Origin: Rugalucina vietnamica
Taxonomy: Eukaryota > Mollusca > Bivalvia > Lucinida > Lucinidae
Assembly (NCBI GenBank): GCA_964017185.1
Contig: OZ024878.1
Coordinates: forward strand, 13,587,351 to 13,651,350
Length of the DNA stretch: 64,000 nucleotides
Direction: 5' to 3'
Under the pieces are notes generated by a model. That model was not told the origin of the DNA. It was given only the letters and a program-made list of their open reading frames with translations, and did not search any database. Made by a program: the position numbers and the translations under genes. This document shows positions 49,201-51,171 of this stretch, piece after piece (position 1 is the stretch's first letter; each line of letters opens with the position of its first letter).

Positions 49201-49887
49201 TGATCAGCGCCTTTGTTTTCGCTACTTGGATAGTACAATTCCTCCTCTACTTAACTCCAAATTTTCAAGCTTCTAGCTCTTTTCTGTGCTTGTACAGGTC
49301 GGTTTGTGTCGGACCTGTTCGGAAACCACATTGTTGGTTTTCCCACGAGGCGGCTCATTTAGAGGTGAAAGAAATGTACACTAAGTGAGCCACATCGTGA
49401 GAAAACCAGATTTTTGCCAATGCAAAAACAAAGGTACAGACCAGCTTCGCAGTAACTGCGAAGCTGGTCAGGGCCTTTGTTTTCGCTACAGGGATAGTAC
49501 AACTCCTCTTCTTCCTAAATCCGAAATTTCAAGCATCTAGCCCTCTTCTGGGGCTGCATAGACCAATTTGTGTCAGACCAGGTCGGAAACCCCGGAGACC
49601 AGTTTTCTGGTGTCATGGCTCAAGTAGTGTCAATTTGCATTTGCGAGTGTAGTTAGGATAAGTAATAGTCCGAACATGACCATAGCTGTTGACCGTGGAA
49701 ATTTTAGAAGTACCAATACAAATAGTTTCATTTCTATTTGCAGGTTGGAAAAGACTCATTCAAAGTGGCTGCACTATATCTCCACATACTCGTTTTGCTA
49801 GGACTGGCAGTAGCCGTGTGTGTTATAATGGGACTCAAATCAGGGGGTGGGGAGGGTGGTGGCGATGACTCACATGAGCATGACTAG
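13044..49887 (+). CDS. FRRS1: Ferric-chelate reductase 1-like protein (Reeler-DOMON-DOMON-cytochrome b561), 19 coding exons
   Basis: Joined exons 13044-13263, 16250-16392, 16826-16926, 18502-18658, 19361-19549, 23464-23571, 24443-24620, 26963-27072, 31033-31218, 31747-31842, 32807-32993, 36442-36560, 37170-37259, 38431-38502, 39324-39423, 44580-44720, 47069-47104, 48805-48878 and 49744-49887 give 2451 nt, 816 residues plus TAG, with every intron GT-AG and every phase matching. Order: signal peptide (about 1-25), Reeler (35-195), Pro/Thr linker (195-207), DOMON1 (215-365), linker (366-402), DOMON2 (410-557), b561 core (559-727), Ser/Gly-rich loop, last membrane helix (777-797) and a short Gly/Asp/His tail. 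Family knowledge: such proteins are membrane electron carriers that reduce ferric or cupric ions using cytosolic ascorbate. As I recall, vertebrate FRRS1 has one DOMON, so the second is unusual. Histidines 600, 638 and 674 fit b561 haem ligands; the expected first-helix histidine is not seen. The exact family member and substrate are inferred. Confidence 0.92.
13430..13670 (+). mobile_element. Palindromic GAGCC-element in intron 1
   Basis: Complete; target duplication ATAA; centre gctgtgcagtaactgcacag is perfectly palindromic but of a different subtype from cttcgcggttaccgcgaag. Confidence 0.82.
13746..15282 (+). mobile_element. Tandem-repeat element P2, copy a (intron 1)
   Basis: Head agctcgcctgcacgaagtgc then a cgtccgcgtc simple repeat. 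One 180-type unit follows, then about five units of roughly 145 bp (accttgacctatatttcatg, aagccaacccttaatatctc), then about three units of roughly 170 bp (tcttgaacatgttgatggat, cttgaggtcaaggtcac). The tail caagtcaggcaagcta then gacagctctta is complementary to the head (agctcgcctg; agagct). It mixes two or three different cores between one pair of ends. Confidence 0.75.
15290..15480. mobile_element. ACGAAAACATG hairpin element, 5'-truncated
   Basis: The central arms (attgattgtgggtaca ... gtaccatcaatctatgtttt) and gtatacccta/gtgggatgtaaggggt remain; both terminal repeats are missing. Confidence 0.55.
15738..15954 (-). mobile_element. Palindromic GAGCC-element with shortened left end and centre
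   Basis: About 20 bp of the left terminal repeat is gone (starts GGGCCGGTCTTCGGGG), yet ATTT still flanks both sides. The centre is reduced to ggctactgcacagctgatct. Confidence 0.72.
15991..16211 (+). mobile_element. Palindromic GAGCC-element, 38 bp upstream of exon 2
   Basis: Target duplication AAAA; right arm shortened (gtccgacgtgttcg runs directly into the end repeat). Confidence 0.8.
16250..16392 (+). CDS. FRRS1: Exon 2: Reeler domain
   Basis: The acceptor tcatttcag (ends 16249) joins in phase 1 to exon 1 and restores the Reeler strand VTLSG. The FRGFFIQPR motif (residues 86-94) is the most recognisable Reeler signature. The exon ends in phase 0 at gtaagt (16393), residues 74-121. A 235-bp-family inverted-repeat element ends only 38 bp upstream of the exon. 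Confidence 0.92.
16393..16825. other. Intron 2
   Basis: 433 bp of AT-rich intron; no repeat or RNA recognised. Confidence 0.6.
16826..16926 (+). CDS. FRRS1: Exon 3: Reeler domain
   Basis: The acceptor tctttcag (ends 16825) gives residues 122-155, including AVCHSNHTDKNSISFTWTAP, the usual Reeler 'HSN...K..I.F.WTAP' stretch. It ends in phase 2 at gtaagt (16927). It was found by hand because its flanking frame is closed on both sides. Confidence 0.9.
17328..17472. repeat. Inverted repeat, arms about 44 bp
   Basis: Left arm (17328-17371) contains ttcactggatgatgaaaaac; the right arm (17432-17472) is its near-exact complement. Between them an agaagccctttgggcttc hairpin. It is probably a small MITE in intron 3. 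Confidence 0.7.
17557..17761 (+). mobile_element. Palindromic GAGCC-element
   Basis: Target duplication TTAT. The left arm is deleted between GAGCCGC and GAAAACAAAGG, so the left terminal repeat joins the centre directly. Confidence 0.8.
17762..18220. other. Intron 3 spacer
   Basis: AT-rich, with a poly-T tract at about 18148-18180. No gene recognised; an 86-codon frame at 17925-18185 is low complexity at its end. Confidence 0.5.
18221..18465. mobile_element. GGGCCCAGTTGTTC palindromic element, 36 bp upstream of exon 4
   Basis: Complete copy with near-perfect centre (gtgagaatcctttgccatgc and complement), ending aacaactgggccc. Confidence 0.8.
18502..18658 (+). CDS. FRRS1: Exon 4: end of Reeler and Thr/Pro linker
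   Basis: The acceptor gttttaacag (ends 18501) follows. Residues 155-207: the last Reeler strands (YTVVQVKSTYWVKAQ), then a low-complexity Thr/Pro/Gln segment that looks like an extracellular, probably O-glycosylated spacer. It ends in phase 0 at gtaagt (18659). An inverted-repeat element ends 36 bp upstream and another begins 16 bp downstream of the donor. Confidence 0.9.
18675..18786 (-). mobile_element. Palindromic GAGCC-element, 3'-truncated, 16 bp after exon 4 donor
   Basis: Starts GAGCTGCgacacGAGA, with an internal deletion to agatggctagaagcttg. It breaks off inside the centre at cttcgcagtt where the next element begins. Confidence 0.7.
18796..19125. mobile_element. Inverted-repeat element with poly-G, about 330 bp
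   Basis: Ends ctgtaatgcaacagtcattt-gtaacca and ggttacatatgactgtaatg are mutually inverted. The interior is C-rich (tcccccacctacggggaagg) and ends in a run of about 26 G (19073-19098). Confidence 0.6.
19361..19549 (+). CDS. FRRS1: Exon 5: DOMON1, first part
   Basis: The acceptor ttctttgtag ends at 19360. Residues 208-270 contain the DOMON entry motif CGNTKGCF (Cys215 and Cys221) and the central KWIAIGFSDDRAM, matching the DOMON 'WxAxGFSxDxxM' signature. Met270 occupies the position of the methionine that serves as axial haem ligand in haem-binding DOMON proteins (family knowledge, not tested). It is 63 codons, phase 0 on both sides. Confidence 0.93.
19597..20381 (+). mobile_element. Tandem-repeat element P2, copy b (intron 5)
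   Basis: Same head (agctcgcctgcactaagtgc) and tail (caggcgagctacactgtcct, gctctta) as 13746-15282. It has only the roughly 170-bp core, about four units, each with tgaccttgaggtcaaggtca. Confidence 0.8.
20393..21530. mobile_element. Mutator-like non-autonomous element with 9-bp target duplication
   Basis: GGTATCTTC occurs directly before (20384-20392) and after (21531-21539). Imperfect terminal inverted repeats of about 75 bp start AAAAGCCTATGAAGGCGAAA on the left; the right end is their complement, ending in TCATCTACTTTT. A 9-bp duplication with long terminal repeats is typical of Mutator/MULE elements. The interior has no recognisable transposase; the overlapping 71- and 76-codon frames are not informative. 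It is inserted 2-3 bp after the end of the P2 element. Confidence 0.75.
21922..22074. repeat. Inverted repeat, arms about 27 bp
   Basis: tgtttagtaataattcactg (from 21925) faces cagtgaattattactgaaca (to about 22070). The motif acaattcactg recurs at about 21650, so a larger element 21650-22080 is possible. Confidence 0.6.
22326..23214 (+). mobile_element. Tandem-repeat element P3 (intron 5)
   Basis: Head atcgcacctgcttatagcag + ggtgcgat (hairpin), then a ccgtccgttcgttcgt microsatellite, then about five units of roughly 155 bp (tctgaaaccttgcatagtaa; cttgacctatatttcacggt). The tail gatgcaggtgcgatatcg is complementary to the head. It has the same layout as P1, P2 and P4 with different ends. Confidence 0.78.
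23228..23450 (+). mobile_element. Palindromic GAGCC-element ending 13 bp before exon 6
   Basis: Left end decayed (GAACCaccacatgg); centre shortened (gcgaagctgatgttttcgct); right end GGCTC directly followed by tttttgtttacag and exon 6. Confidence 0.75.
23464..23571 (+). CDS. FRRS1: Exon 6: DOMON1, middle part
   Basis: It reads GNDSVVECSSVGGSVAVHTS and continues to residue 306, giving the joined motif DRAM-GNDSVVEC expected after the DOMON core. It is phase 0 on both sides; the donor is gtgaga (23572). A palindromic element ends 13 bp before the exon, so the pyrimidine tract and the acceptor are all that separates them. Confidence 0.92.
23828..24083 (+). mobile_element. Palindromic GAGCC-element with partial duplication of centre
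   Basis: Target duplication ATAT. The left central arm is partly repeated (cagtaacgcaggtcagctac), making the element longer than usual. Confidence 0.8.
24443..24620 (+). CDS. FRRS1: Exon 7: DOMON1, last part
   Basis: Residues 307-365. It contains LSCKFRRK and FFDLNTPWYLMVAMGDMSG, the C-terminal DOMON strands. His318 is the only histidine of this exon and a possible second haem ligand, unproven. It ends in phase 1 at the less usual donor gttagt (24621). Read-through would stop at the donor TAG, giving a short soluble form. Confidence 0.9.
24643..24892 (-). mobile_element. Palindromic GAGCC-element, 22 bp after exon 7 donor
   Basis: Target duplication AAAT. The centre is expanded to gcagttactgcgtaactgca. 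Confidence 0.8.
24893..25412. other. Intron 7 spacer
   Basis: AT-rich, with a loose recurrence of atagggagattt (about 24965, 25075-25110). No gene recognised. Confidence 0.5.
25413..26286. repeat. 84-bp tandem repeat, about 10 units (intron 7)
   Basis: The unit begins taccctatagtttcatattc and contains acgggggtaaatcaaatgat and ccatggatgtcatttcagtt; it has an exact period of 84 (28 codons). The period keeps long frames open with a 28-residue repeat, which is an artefact. The block lies shortly before an inverted-repeat element. Confidence 0.88.
26428..26890. mobile_element. Inverted-repeat element, perfect 32-bp ends (intron 7)
   Basis: Left TCGTTGGCTCGTTGACAAAA continuing CCTCGTAACTGC; the right end (26859-26890) is its exact complement. 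The subterminal motif acgaggttttgt recurs inside at about 26689 and 26737. No transposase is seen. Its right end is 72 bp before exon 8. Confidence 0.82.
26963..27072 (+). CDS. FRRS1: Exon 8: linker between the two DOMON domains
   Basis: The acceptor ttggttttcag (ends 26962) and donor gtaaga (27073) give 110 nt. This is exactly what is needed to pass from phase 1 of exon 7 to phase 0 of exon 9, which otherwise cannot be joined. It encodes residues 366-402, basic at first (TTKRKHSTYPKIS) and then a Pro/Thr/Gly hinge (STPAPPGPAG). The exon lies between a 463-bp inverted-repeat element and a palindromic element starting about 11 bp after the donor. A diverged partial copy of it lies at 31235-31297. 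Confidence 0.85.
27084..27297. mobile_element. AAGGTTATAAAAC palindromic element, about 11 bp after exon 8 donor
   Basis: Ends ggccctgaggctatgaaac / ttataaccttggggcc; inner arms tgctcaactcagctgag and tcagctgagctgagcatg; centre aaatgccaactcaattg. Confidence 0.72.
27434..27530 (+). mobile_element. Palindromic GAGCC-element, left part of an interrupted copy
   Basis: Left end and centre up to gcgcctttgtttt. The copy continues at 29514-29526 (cactacatggata) and 30328-30416 (tagtacaattcct onward), being split by a P4 tandem element and a TA-flanked element. The far right end is lost in a poly-C tract. Confidence 0.8.
27531..29513 (+). mobile_element. Tandem-repeat element P4, copy a (intron 8)
   Basis: Head tagctcacctgagccgaagg + ctcacaggtgagctta (hairpin), then a gtccgtccgtcgtccgtc microsatellite and about four units of roughly 450 bp. 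Units contain agatggccgccatggctata, gatgaccttgacctatttta and ggcaaggtcaac. The tail is ctcaggtgagcgtttacagg + accattggtcctctggt (palindrome ggaccattggtcc). Two further copies lie inverted at 56322 and 58854. Confidence 0.85.
29514..29526 (+). mobile_element. Palindromic GAGCC-element, middle part of the interrupted copy
   Basis: Only cactacatggata, the bridge between the central palindrome and 'tagtacaattcct' of intact copies. Confidence 0.7.
29527..30327. mobile_element. 801-bp TA-flanked inverted-repeat element
   Basis: TA at 29525-29526 and 30328-30329. Left end GCGTAAAGGGACCAGTGATC, right end GATCACTGGTCGCCTTACGC (inverted). The subterminal motif gaccagtgatc is repeated at both sides (about 29535, 29738, 30289, 30309). 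No transposase is recognised; the TA duplication fits Tc1/mariner-type mobilisation. Confidence 0.78.
30328..30416 (+). mobile_element. Palindromic GAGCC-element, right part of the interrupted copy
   Basis: tagtacaattcctaaatac to ggcctggtcggaa, then cut off by about 26 C (30413-30438). Confidence 0.75.
30520..30735. mobile_element. Probable decayed SINE with 30-bp tandem duplication
   Basis: 'gtcctt-aagcaaggcacatt' and gggcatgactgaaaat match the body of the SINE at 50645. A stretch taataccctgtaatatgctg is repeated about three times (30628-30692). Confidence 0.4.
30756..30857 (+). mobile_element. Palindromic GAGCC-element, right half missing
   Basis: Left arm and centre to gcctttgttttcgctata, then unrelated sequence. 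Confidence 0.72.
31033..31218 (+). CDS. FRRS1: Exon 9: DOMON2, first part
   Basis: Residues 403-464. CGTTEGCF and YCAIGFSTDQRM are the DOMON entry and core motifs, paralogous to exon 5 and in the same phase (0/0). It is richer in cysteine than exon 5, with eight, so this copy may have extra disulfides. The donor is gttagt (31219). Met464 matches Met270 of DOMON1. Confidence 0.92.
31235..31297 (+). pseudogene. Diverged partial duplicate of exon 8 inside intron 9
   Basis: This 63-bp stretch aligns with 27016-27079 (3' part of exon 8 plus its donor) with about nine differences. It still reads FLRVGADTS then TSAPPGSSG in the exon-8 frame, and keeps gtaag at its 3' end and a tcctcag acceptor-like site at its 5' end. 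Used as a mini-exon (31244-31289) it would be 46 nt and shift the frame between exons 9 and 10, so it is more likely a relic or a regulated poison exon. Confidence 0.6.
31305..31735. mobile_element. ACGAAAACATG hairpin element, interrupted by a GAGCC-element
   Basis: The element runs 31305-31455 (centre aaaatggattgtgggtac; gtatacccctgcactg). It resumes at 31690-31735 with gggtgtatacatttcacggccatgtt; the intact GAGCC-element sits between, flanked by ATAT. Confidence 0.65.
31456..31689 (+). mobile_element. Palindromic GAGCC-element (intron 9, nested)
   Basis: Target duplication ATAT; right end GGCTT; inserted into a hairpin element and ending 57 bp before exon 10. Confidence 0.8.
31747..31842 (+). 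CDS. FRRS1: Exon 10: DOMON2, middle part
   Basis: Residues 465-496, beginning GDDYVIEAVAQGSNVQVFSS, the paralogue of exon 6 with the same phase (0/0). The Cys of the VVEC motif in DOMON1 is Ala here (VIEA), showing divergence of the second copy. The donor is gtaagt (31843). Confidence 0.92.
31843..32217. other. Intron 10, first part
   Basis: Mostly unique; 31990-32030 resembles the tail of the AGCAAACAGAATAGC element family (gggcataaaaaggatgtcag). Confidence 0.45.
32218..32452 (+). mobile_element. Palindromic GAGCC-element
   Basis: Complete; centre gaccagcttcgcagtaaccg variant; flanks ATAT/AGAT, so the duplication is imperfect. Confidence 0.78.
32532..32765 (-). mobile_element. Palindromic GAGCC-element, 41 bp upstream of exon 11
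   Basis: Complete; AGTAT on both sides (five bases, one more than the usual four); perfect centre. Confidence 0.82.
32807..32993 (+). CDS. FRRS1: Exon 11: DOMON2, last part, with dibasic RRKR site
   Basis: Residues 497-558, the paralogue of exon 7 (same phase 0/1): LSCKF of DOMON1 corresponds to ISCSF, and FFDLNTPWYL to YFDLNNPYFL. Residues 529-532 are RRKR followed by AA, a furin-type consensus in a loop that DOMON1 lacks. The donor is gtactt (32994), a weak match. Read-through adds about nine residues and stops at 33023-33025. Confidence 0.9.
33069..33153 (-). mobile_element. Palindromic GAGCC-element, 85-bp internal-deletion form
   Basis: Both terminal repeats remain (GAGCTGCgatgtcagaaaac ... 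gcagttttctcacgatgcag) with ATAT flanks, but the whole central palindrome is gone. Confidence 0.75.
33232..33465 (-). mobile_element. Palindromic GAGCC-element
   Basis: Target duplication AATT; right end AGCTC. Confidence 0.8.
33700..33925. mobile_element. GGGCCCAGTTGTTC palindromic element
   Basis: Ends ggccagttgttcaaaatta / ttgaacaactgggccc; the centre lost the aatcctttgc segment. Confidence 0.75.
34339..34580 (+). mobile_element. tRNA-derived SINE, second copy
   Basis: ccgtggccgagcggttaaga (A box) and gtgggttcaagccccgct (B box), same body and A tail as 6981-7222. Confidence 0.8.
34675..35113. mobile_element. Inverted-repeat element with arms of about 140-150 bp
   Basis: Outer ends caaggtggacaatcacatg / cgtgattgtccatcttg. 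Inner arm motifs aagtgcacataccccgcaaa and ggggtatgtgcactttaccc also pair; the unpaired centre is about 145 bp. A foldback-like element in intron 11. Confidence 0.75.
35232..35690. repeat. 54-bp tandem repeat, about 8 units (intron 11)
   Basis: Unit ctaaggctgtcggcatggca + acgctggtactaatacacgg + taggtgcacttgaa; some units are about 4 bp shorter (aatatggtagg). 54 bp keeps frames open on the minus strand as an artefact. Confidence 0.88.
36043..36276 (-). mobile_element. Palindromic GAGCC-element
   Basis: Target duplication AATT; perfect centre. Confidence 0.82.
36442..36560 (+). CDS. FRRS1: Exon 12: b561 first helix
   Basis: Residues 559-598: AILMVAAWMFFAPVGIVM is the first core helix, followed by the loop FYKPAWPQ and KLFGLAVWFT, all typical of the DOMON-b561 family. 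The His-Gly that normally opens this helix is absent; the preceding exon supplies SSAG. It joins exon 11 in phase 1 and ends in phase 0 at gtaagt (36561). Confidence 0.92.
36593..36836. mobile_element. AAGGTTATAAAAC palindromic element, 32 bp after exon 12 donor
   Basis: Left gaggttataaaaatattttc; centre gttaaaatggcaaccatagt / tggcattttaacatttatg; right aagttttctaacctcag. Confidence 0.72.
36840..37060 (+). mobile_element. Decayed tRNA-like SINE
   Basis: cactgggtttgatccctat resembles a B box. The body ttgagcaagaccc and catgactgaaaaattgttga matches the SINE at 50645-50848. Confidence 0.55.
37170..37259 (+). CDS. FRRS1: Exon 13: b561 second helix
   Basis: Residues 599-628, starting IHRAFMVMAF and ending FVHVGGYADD. 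His600 (in the conserved W-F-x-x-H-R context) is a probable haem ligand and His621 closes the helix. It is 30 codons, phase 0/0. A palindromic element begins about 14 bp after the donor at 37260. Confidence 0.93.
37273..37528 (+). mobile_element. Palindromic GAGCC-element with expanded centre, 14 bp after exon 13 donor
   Basis: Left end decayed (agctgggccatga). Centre carries an extra cgcggcttcgcggtaaccgc, doubling part of the hairpin; right end GGCTC. Confidence 0.75.
37587..37885 (+). mobile_element. tRNA-like SINE of a different family
   Basis: gtggtgtggtctagtgcca (A-box-like) and caggttcgatacccggctgg (good B box) about 70 bp apart, followed by a body without coding capacity. It could be a tRNA relic; no cloverleaf is evident. 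Confidence 0.5.
37918..38151 (-). mobile_element. Palindromic GAGCC-element
   Basis: Target duplication ATTT; near-perfect ends GAGCCGCctcgtgGGAAAAC. Confidence 0.83.
38215..38410. repeat. CTCNTTATAAC repeat
   Basis: ggtcagcctcactataattg at left and ctataaagaggttgaagtg at right are inverted; the interior shares gtgttatattgaaaac and ccatgacatg with 58555-58740. Confidence 0.55.
38431..38502 (+). CDS. FRRS1: Exon 14: b561 third helix, first half
   Basis: A 72-nt exon, phase 0/0, residues 629-652. It reads KAHPIMGIVVMALALTN, with His638 in the conserved H-P-x-x-G motif that supplies a haem ligand. It is too short to be seen as an open frame by itself but is fixed by both splice sites (ttgttttcag and gtaagt). 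Confidence 0.9.
38513..38741. mobile_element. AGCAAACAGAATAGC hairpin element, 10 bp after exon 14 donor
   Basis: Ends ttaacccatatttgacga / ggcttaaatgagtta. Central hairpin: aagcaaacagaatagcccca and tggggctattctgtttgcct. Confidence 0.72.
39070..39297. mobile_element. AGCAAACAGAATAGC hairpin element, second copy in intron 14
   Basis: Same ends and centre, about 26 bp before exon 15; the centre has diverged by a few bases (catctggagctattctcttt). Confidence 0.72.
39324..39423 (+). CDS. FRRS1: Exon 15: b561 third/fourth helices
   Basis: Residues 653-685: PIMALFRPHPGTKKRPIFN then VAHLLVGISAYVVG. The N-P-I-x-A-x-F-R-P junction with exon 14 and the F-N-x-x-H motif (His674) are hallmark b561 features. 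It ends in phase 1 at gtaagt (39424). A hairpin element begins 33 bp into the intron. Confidence 0.93.
39457..39727. mobile_element. ACGAAAACATG hairpin element, 33 bp after exon 15 donor
   Basis: Complete: attacgaaaacttgcccatg to ggacatgttttcctgatg; centre cgcctcgccaaggcagctct. Confidence 0.78.
39745..39895. repeat. Repeat with cagggagactccaggaaatg
   Basis: Shares about 130 bp with 54465-54605 (tcagggagactccaggaaat; aaaattgat; tctccctgaaatgga). Confidence 0.6.
40718..43275 (+). mobile_element. Tandem-repeat element P2, copy c, with two cores (intron 15)
   Basis: Head agctcgactgcacgaagtgc, then cccgttcccgttcccgtgcg. About four units of roughly 180 bp follow (cattcatacttggaccatag; aggggg-tggggctgga), related to the P1 core. 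Then about eleven units of roughly 130 bp (41600-43150; gagtatgaccagacctttga; acggttcagtgattttgcct). The tail is gtcctgcgacagctctta. It includes an array of inverted AGGTCA sites. Confidence 0.8.
41721..43023. repeat. Array of AGGTCA-N3-TGACCT palindromes
   Basis: Perfect AGGTCACTGTGACCT or AGGTCANNNTGACCT palindromes at 41721, 41849, 41977, 42105, 42233, 42361, 42617, 42873 and 43009 (nine). Imperfect ones are at about 42489 and 42745. Spacing is about 128 bp. This is the consensus of an inverted-repeat, 3-bp-spaced nuclear receptor site. Whether any receptor binds is not shown by the sequence. Confidence 0.8.
43527..44210. mobile_element. Inverted-repeat element packed with ACTCGTAG/CTACGAGT
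   Basis: Left gcccctgtcagacactcacgagtt, right aactcgtgagtgtgtgacag + gccc; tttaa flanks both sides. The interior carries some twenty copies of (a)actcgtag/ctacgagt in both orientations. Open frames inside it (43437-43724, 43765-44007) are by-products. Confidence 0.75.
44218..44579. other. 3' end of intron 15
   Basis: AT-rich unique sequence and pyrimidine tract before exon 16; no repeat or gene recognised. Confidence 0.5.
44580..44720 (+). CDS. FRRS1: Exon 16: b561 fourth helix end and fifth helix
   Basis: Residues 686-732: IVNLFAGVEVAKDKLPDYM and WVFCGWIGLFSIVLHLYQ, the remaining core helices. His723 lies near the end of the last core helix. The preceding intron is the largest of the gene (5.2 kb) because of tandem-element insertions. 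It is phase 1 at both ends; the donor is gtatgt (44721). Confidence 0.92.
44785..46028 (+). mobile_element. Palindromic GAGCC-element interrupted by a mariner-like element
   Basis: Left part 44785-44886 (centre cagcttcgcagtaactgca, ending gataata). Right part 45906-46028 (tacaactcttcttcttctta to ggctc). Joining across the insertion restores the gatagtacaattcc context of intact copies. Confidence 0.8.
44887..45905. mobile_element. Mariner-like element, 1019 bp, degenerate
   Basis: TA at both borders (44885-44886, 45906-45907). Left end CGTAGGTTGTTCGGAAAGTT; right end complementary (AACTTTCCGAACGCCCCTCG). The form cgaggggcgttc is typical of mariner ends. The interior is riddled with stops. A stretch at about 45604-45660 reads DRHIKWVDIVGVYAEKV then a stop, which resembles a mariner transposase C-terminus, but the call rests on the ends. 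Confidence 0.75.
46084..46350. mobile_element. ACGAAAACATG hairpin element
   Basis: attacgtaaacttgtccgtg to ggagatgttttcctgatg; centre cagcctcagtgaggcagttc. Confidence 0.75.
46409..46726. mobile_element. ACGAAAACATG hairpin element with a partly duplicated right arm
   Basis: acgaaaacatgcccatgcat to ggacatgttttcctgatg. Near the right side atacccctgcata and ataccctcgcata occur in tandem (about 46611, 46649). Confidence 0.75.
46777..47007 (+). mobile_element. Palindromic GAGCC-element, 61 bp upstream of exon 17
   Basis: Target duplication AAAT; right end shortened (ccggttttgacacggctt). Confidence 0.78.
47069..47104 (+). CDS. FRRS1: Exon 17: 36-nt micro-exon in the cytosolic loop
   Basis: A 36-nt exon with acceptor attttcag (ends 47068) and donor gtaata (47105), phase 1/1, encoding ADDGSVPILGTE plus one base of the next codon. 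It keeps the frame between exons 16 and 18. Because it is a multiple of three, skipping it would also keep the frame, so an alternative isoform without it is possible. Confidence 0.8.
47105..47408. other. Intron 17, first part
   Basis: AT-rich; nothing recognised. Confidence 0.5.
47409..47676. mobile_element. ACGAAAACATG hairpin element
   Basis: atgaaaacttgtgcatgcaa to ggacatgttttcctgatg; centre ctgcctcagcaaggtggttc. Confidence 0.75.
48148..48392. mobile_element. CTGGTTTCCATGGACAAT inverted-repeat element
   Basis: Left cctggtttccatggacaatt + ttttctgacaaag; right ctttgtcaaataaaaattgt + ccgtgaaaaccag (complement). The phrases tttgtcacagaaactttgac and ctttgtcacagatagtttga repeat inside. Confidence 0.72.
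48499..48731 (+). mobile_element. Palindromic GAGCC-element, 73 bp upstream of exon 18
   Basis: Target duplication ATTT. Confidence 0.82.
48805..48878 (+). CDS. FRRS1: Exon 18: Ser/Gly-rich cytosolic loop
   Basis: Residues 745-769, SNRGESYELKGPGSRDSS onward, a hydrophilic and probably flexible loop before the last membrane helix. It joins exon 17 in phase 1 and ends in phase 0 at gtaata (48879). Confidence 0.85.
48973..49100. mobile_element. ACGAAAACATG hairpin element, left third only
   Basis: attacgaaaacttacttata to gattgtgaggcagttccaac; truncated just before the next GAGCC-element. Confidence 0.6.
49123..49356 (+). mobile_element. Palindromic GAGCC-element
   Basis: Target duplication ATTT; perfect centre. 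Confidence 0.83.
49387..49621 (+). mobile_element. Palindromic GAGCC-element, 122 bp upstream of exon 19
   Basis: Target duplication AAGT; centre variant gaccagcttcgcagtaactg. It lies only 30 bp from the previous copy. Confidence 0.83.
49744..49887 (+). CDS. FRRS1: Exon 19 (last coding): C-terminal membrane helix and stop
   Basis: The acceptor tctatttgcag ends at 49743. Residues 770-816: VGKDSFKVAALYLHILVLLG and following hydrophobic residues form the last helix, then a Gly-rich tail ending DDSHEHD and TAG at 49885-49887. The GGGEGGG and His/Asp tail could bind metal, but this is speculation. The 3' untranslated end is not defined; no convincing AATAAA is seen close downstream. Confidence 0.92.
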   Translation, partial: VGKDSFKVAALYLHILVLLGLAVAVCVIMGLKSGGGEGGGDDSHEHD

Positions 49888-50111
49888 TTACGCATTGTTA
49901 TGTTAGTTTCCAAGATATTTTAGCATCCATTATGCAGAAGACGAGATGAAGGGAGAATTTGATGATAATTTAGGGATATTTTTGCTCATTTCTTCATAAA
50001 AACTATGCTGTTGGTTCACATTTCATAAACTGAGCACCACAACATACGTTTTTTATGAACAAAAGATATATTACAAAAATTGTCTTTCAATTTTCTTCAT
50101 TTTTTCAAATA
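49888..50111. other. Probable 3' untranslated region of the FRRS1-like gene
   Basis: Unique AT-rich sequence directly after the stop codon. The polyadenylation site could not be placed. Confidence 0.4.
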
Positions 50112-50320
50112 CGGTAAATTCAGTAATTTTCGTGCGAATTTAATTTTCTCCAATATTCTCGAACTTGATGCCTCGCGAATGCAAGGTTCTTGCTAATAAG
50201 GAACTTCTCTAGGCCATAAAGACTGCAAAAGCACTCGTTCGTGAATTCATAACCTCGCAAATAATTCGGAAGAAGAAACTTTACAAAACAAAAGTCACAT
50301 GAAAATTTCTTGATTTACAG
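50112..50320. mobile_element. 209-bp TA-flanked inverted-repeat element
   Basis: Left CGGTAAATTCAGTAATTTTC, right GAAAATTTCTTGATTTACAG (inverted), TA on both sides (50110, 50321). It lies about 220 bp after the stop codon and so may be part of the transcript. Confidence 0.72.
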
Positions 50321-50644
50321 TACTTCCTTTATCTGGCCTTCTGATTGTGTCAAAAATTTGGTTGTAATTCTTCTGAAATCCAGTCTTGTATGTCTACACG
50401 AGTTTGTTGCAAATAGTATTGATGAATAGGCAATGTGGAGAACCTGATCAGACTGCTCCTTAAACTTCCTTTAAAGGGAAGTTTGATCTGGGTCTTCACC
50501 ATATTACTACAGCTGTTTGTATGATTTATTCTGAAAATTAGCTTATGCTAGCTACCTTAATGATATTATTGTTAATGATCTGATAATATACAGCGTAATG
50601 CATTTTTCTGTTGAATCAGCCAAGCTGGTTAAATTATGTACCAG

Positions 50645-50848
50645 GGAGCGTGGTGGCGTAGTGGCACTGACTCCGAATCAAGAGGTCCTGGTTTCGATCC
50701 CCACAAGCGGCACCGTGTTGTGTCCCTGAGCAAGACACATTAGCTCCATACAGTACTGGTTAAACCCAGGAAACGTTGGCTCCGTCCCGACATGACTGAA
50801 AAATTGTTGACTGGGACGTTAAGCCTCAATACAGAAAAAAAAAAAATA
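50645..50848 (+). mobile_element. tRNA-like SINE
   Basis: gtggtggcgtagtggcactg (A-box-like) and tcctggtttcgatccccaca (B box). Body gtgtccctgagcaagacaca, catgactgaaaaattgttga + ctgggacgttaagcc, A tail. Diverged relatives at 2735 (−), 36840 (+), 60930 (−). Confidence 0.75.
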
Positions 50849-51171
50849 TGTACCAGTCCTTTGTAGATGGGATTTCAGGATTTGTCTGGCACAGTTAGCA
50901 TCTCTGTTTACATTTGGGAATCCCAGCTGTAACACATTCTTTCAGTTTTTTGTGAAAGAAAAAGCAATGAATACTGGTTATTGAGTGGTAAAACAGGCTA
51001 ACCATCTATAAGAAAAATGTGAACATACCATTCTATGCCAATTTACCATTACAAAATGACCTCATCTTTTTACAGAGACAATAAGCAACAATTCAAATGA
51101 AACAATTTGTTCCATCAATTTCATTTTTCCCTTTGTATTCTTAAAACTTACATTAAGATCCATGATTAAAT

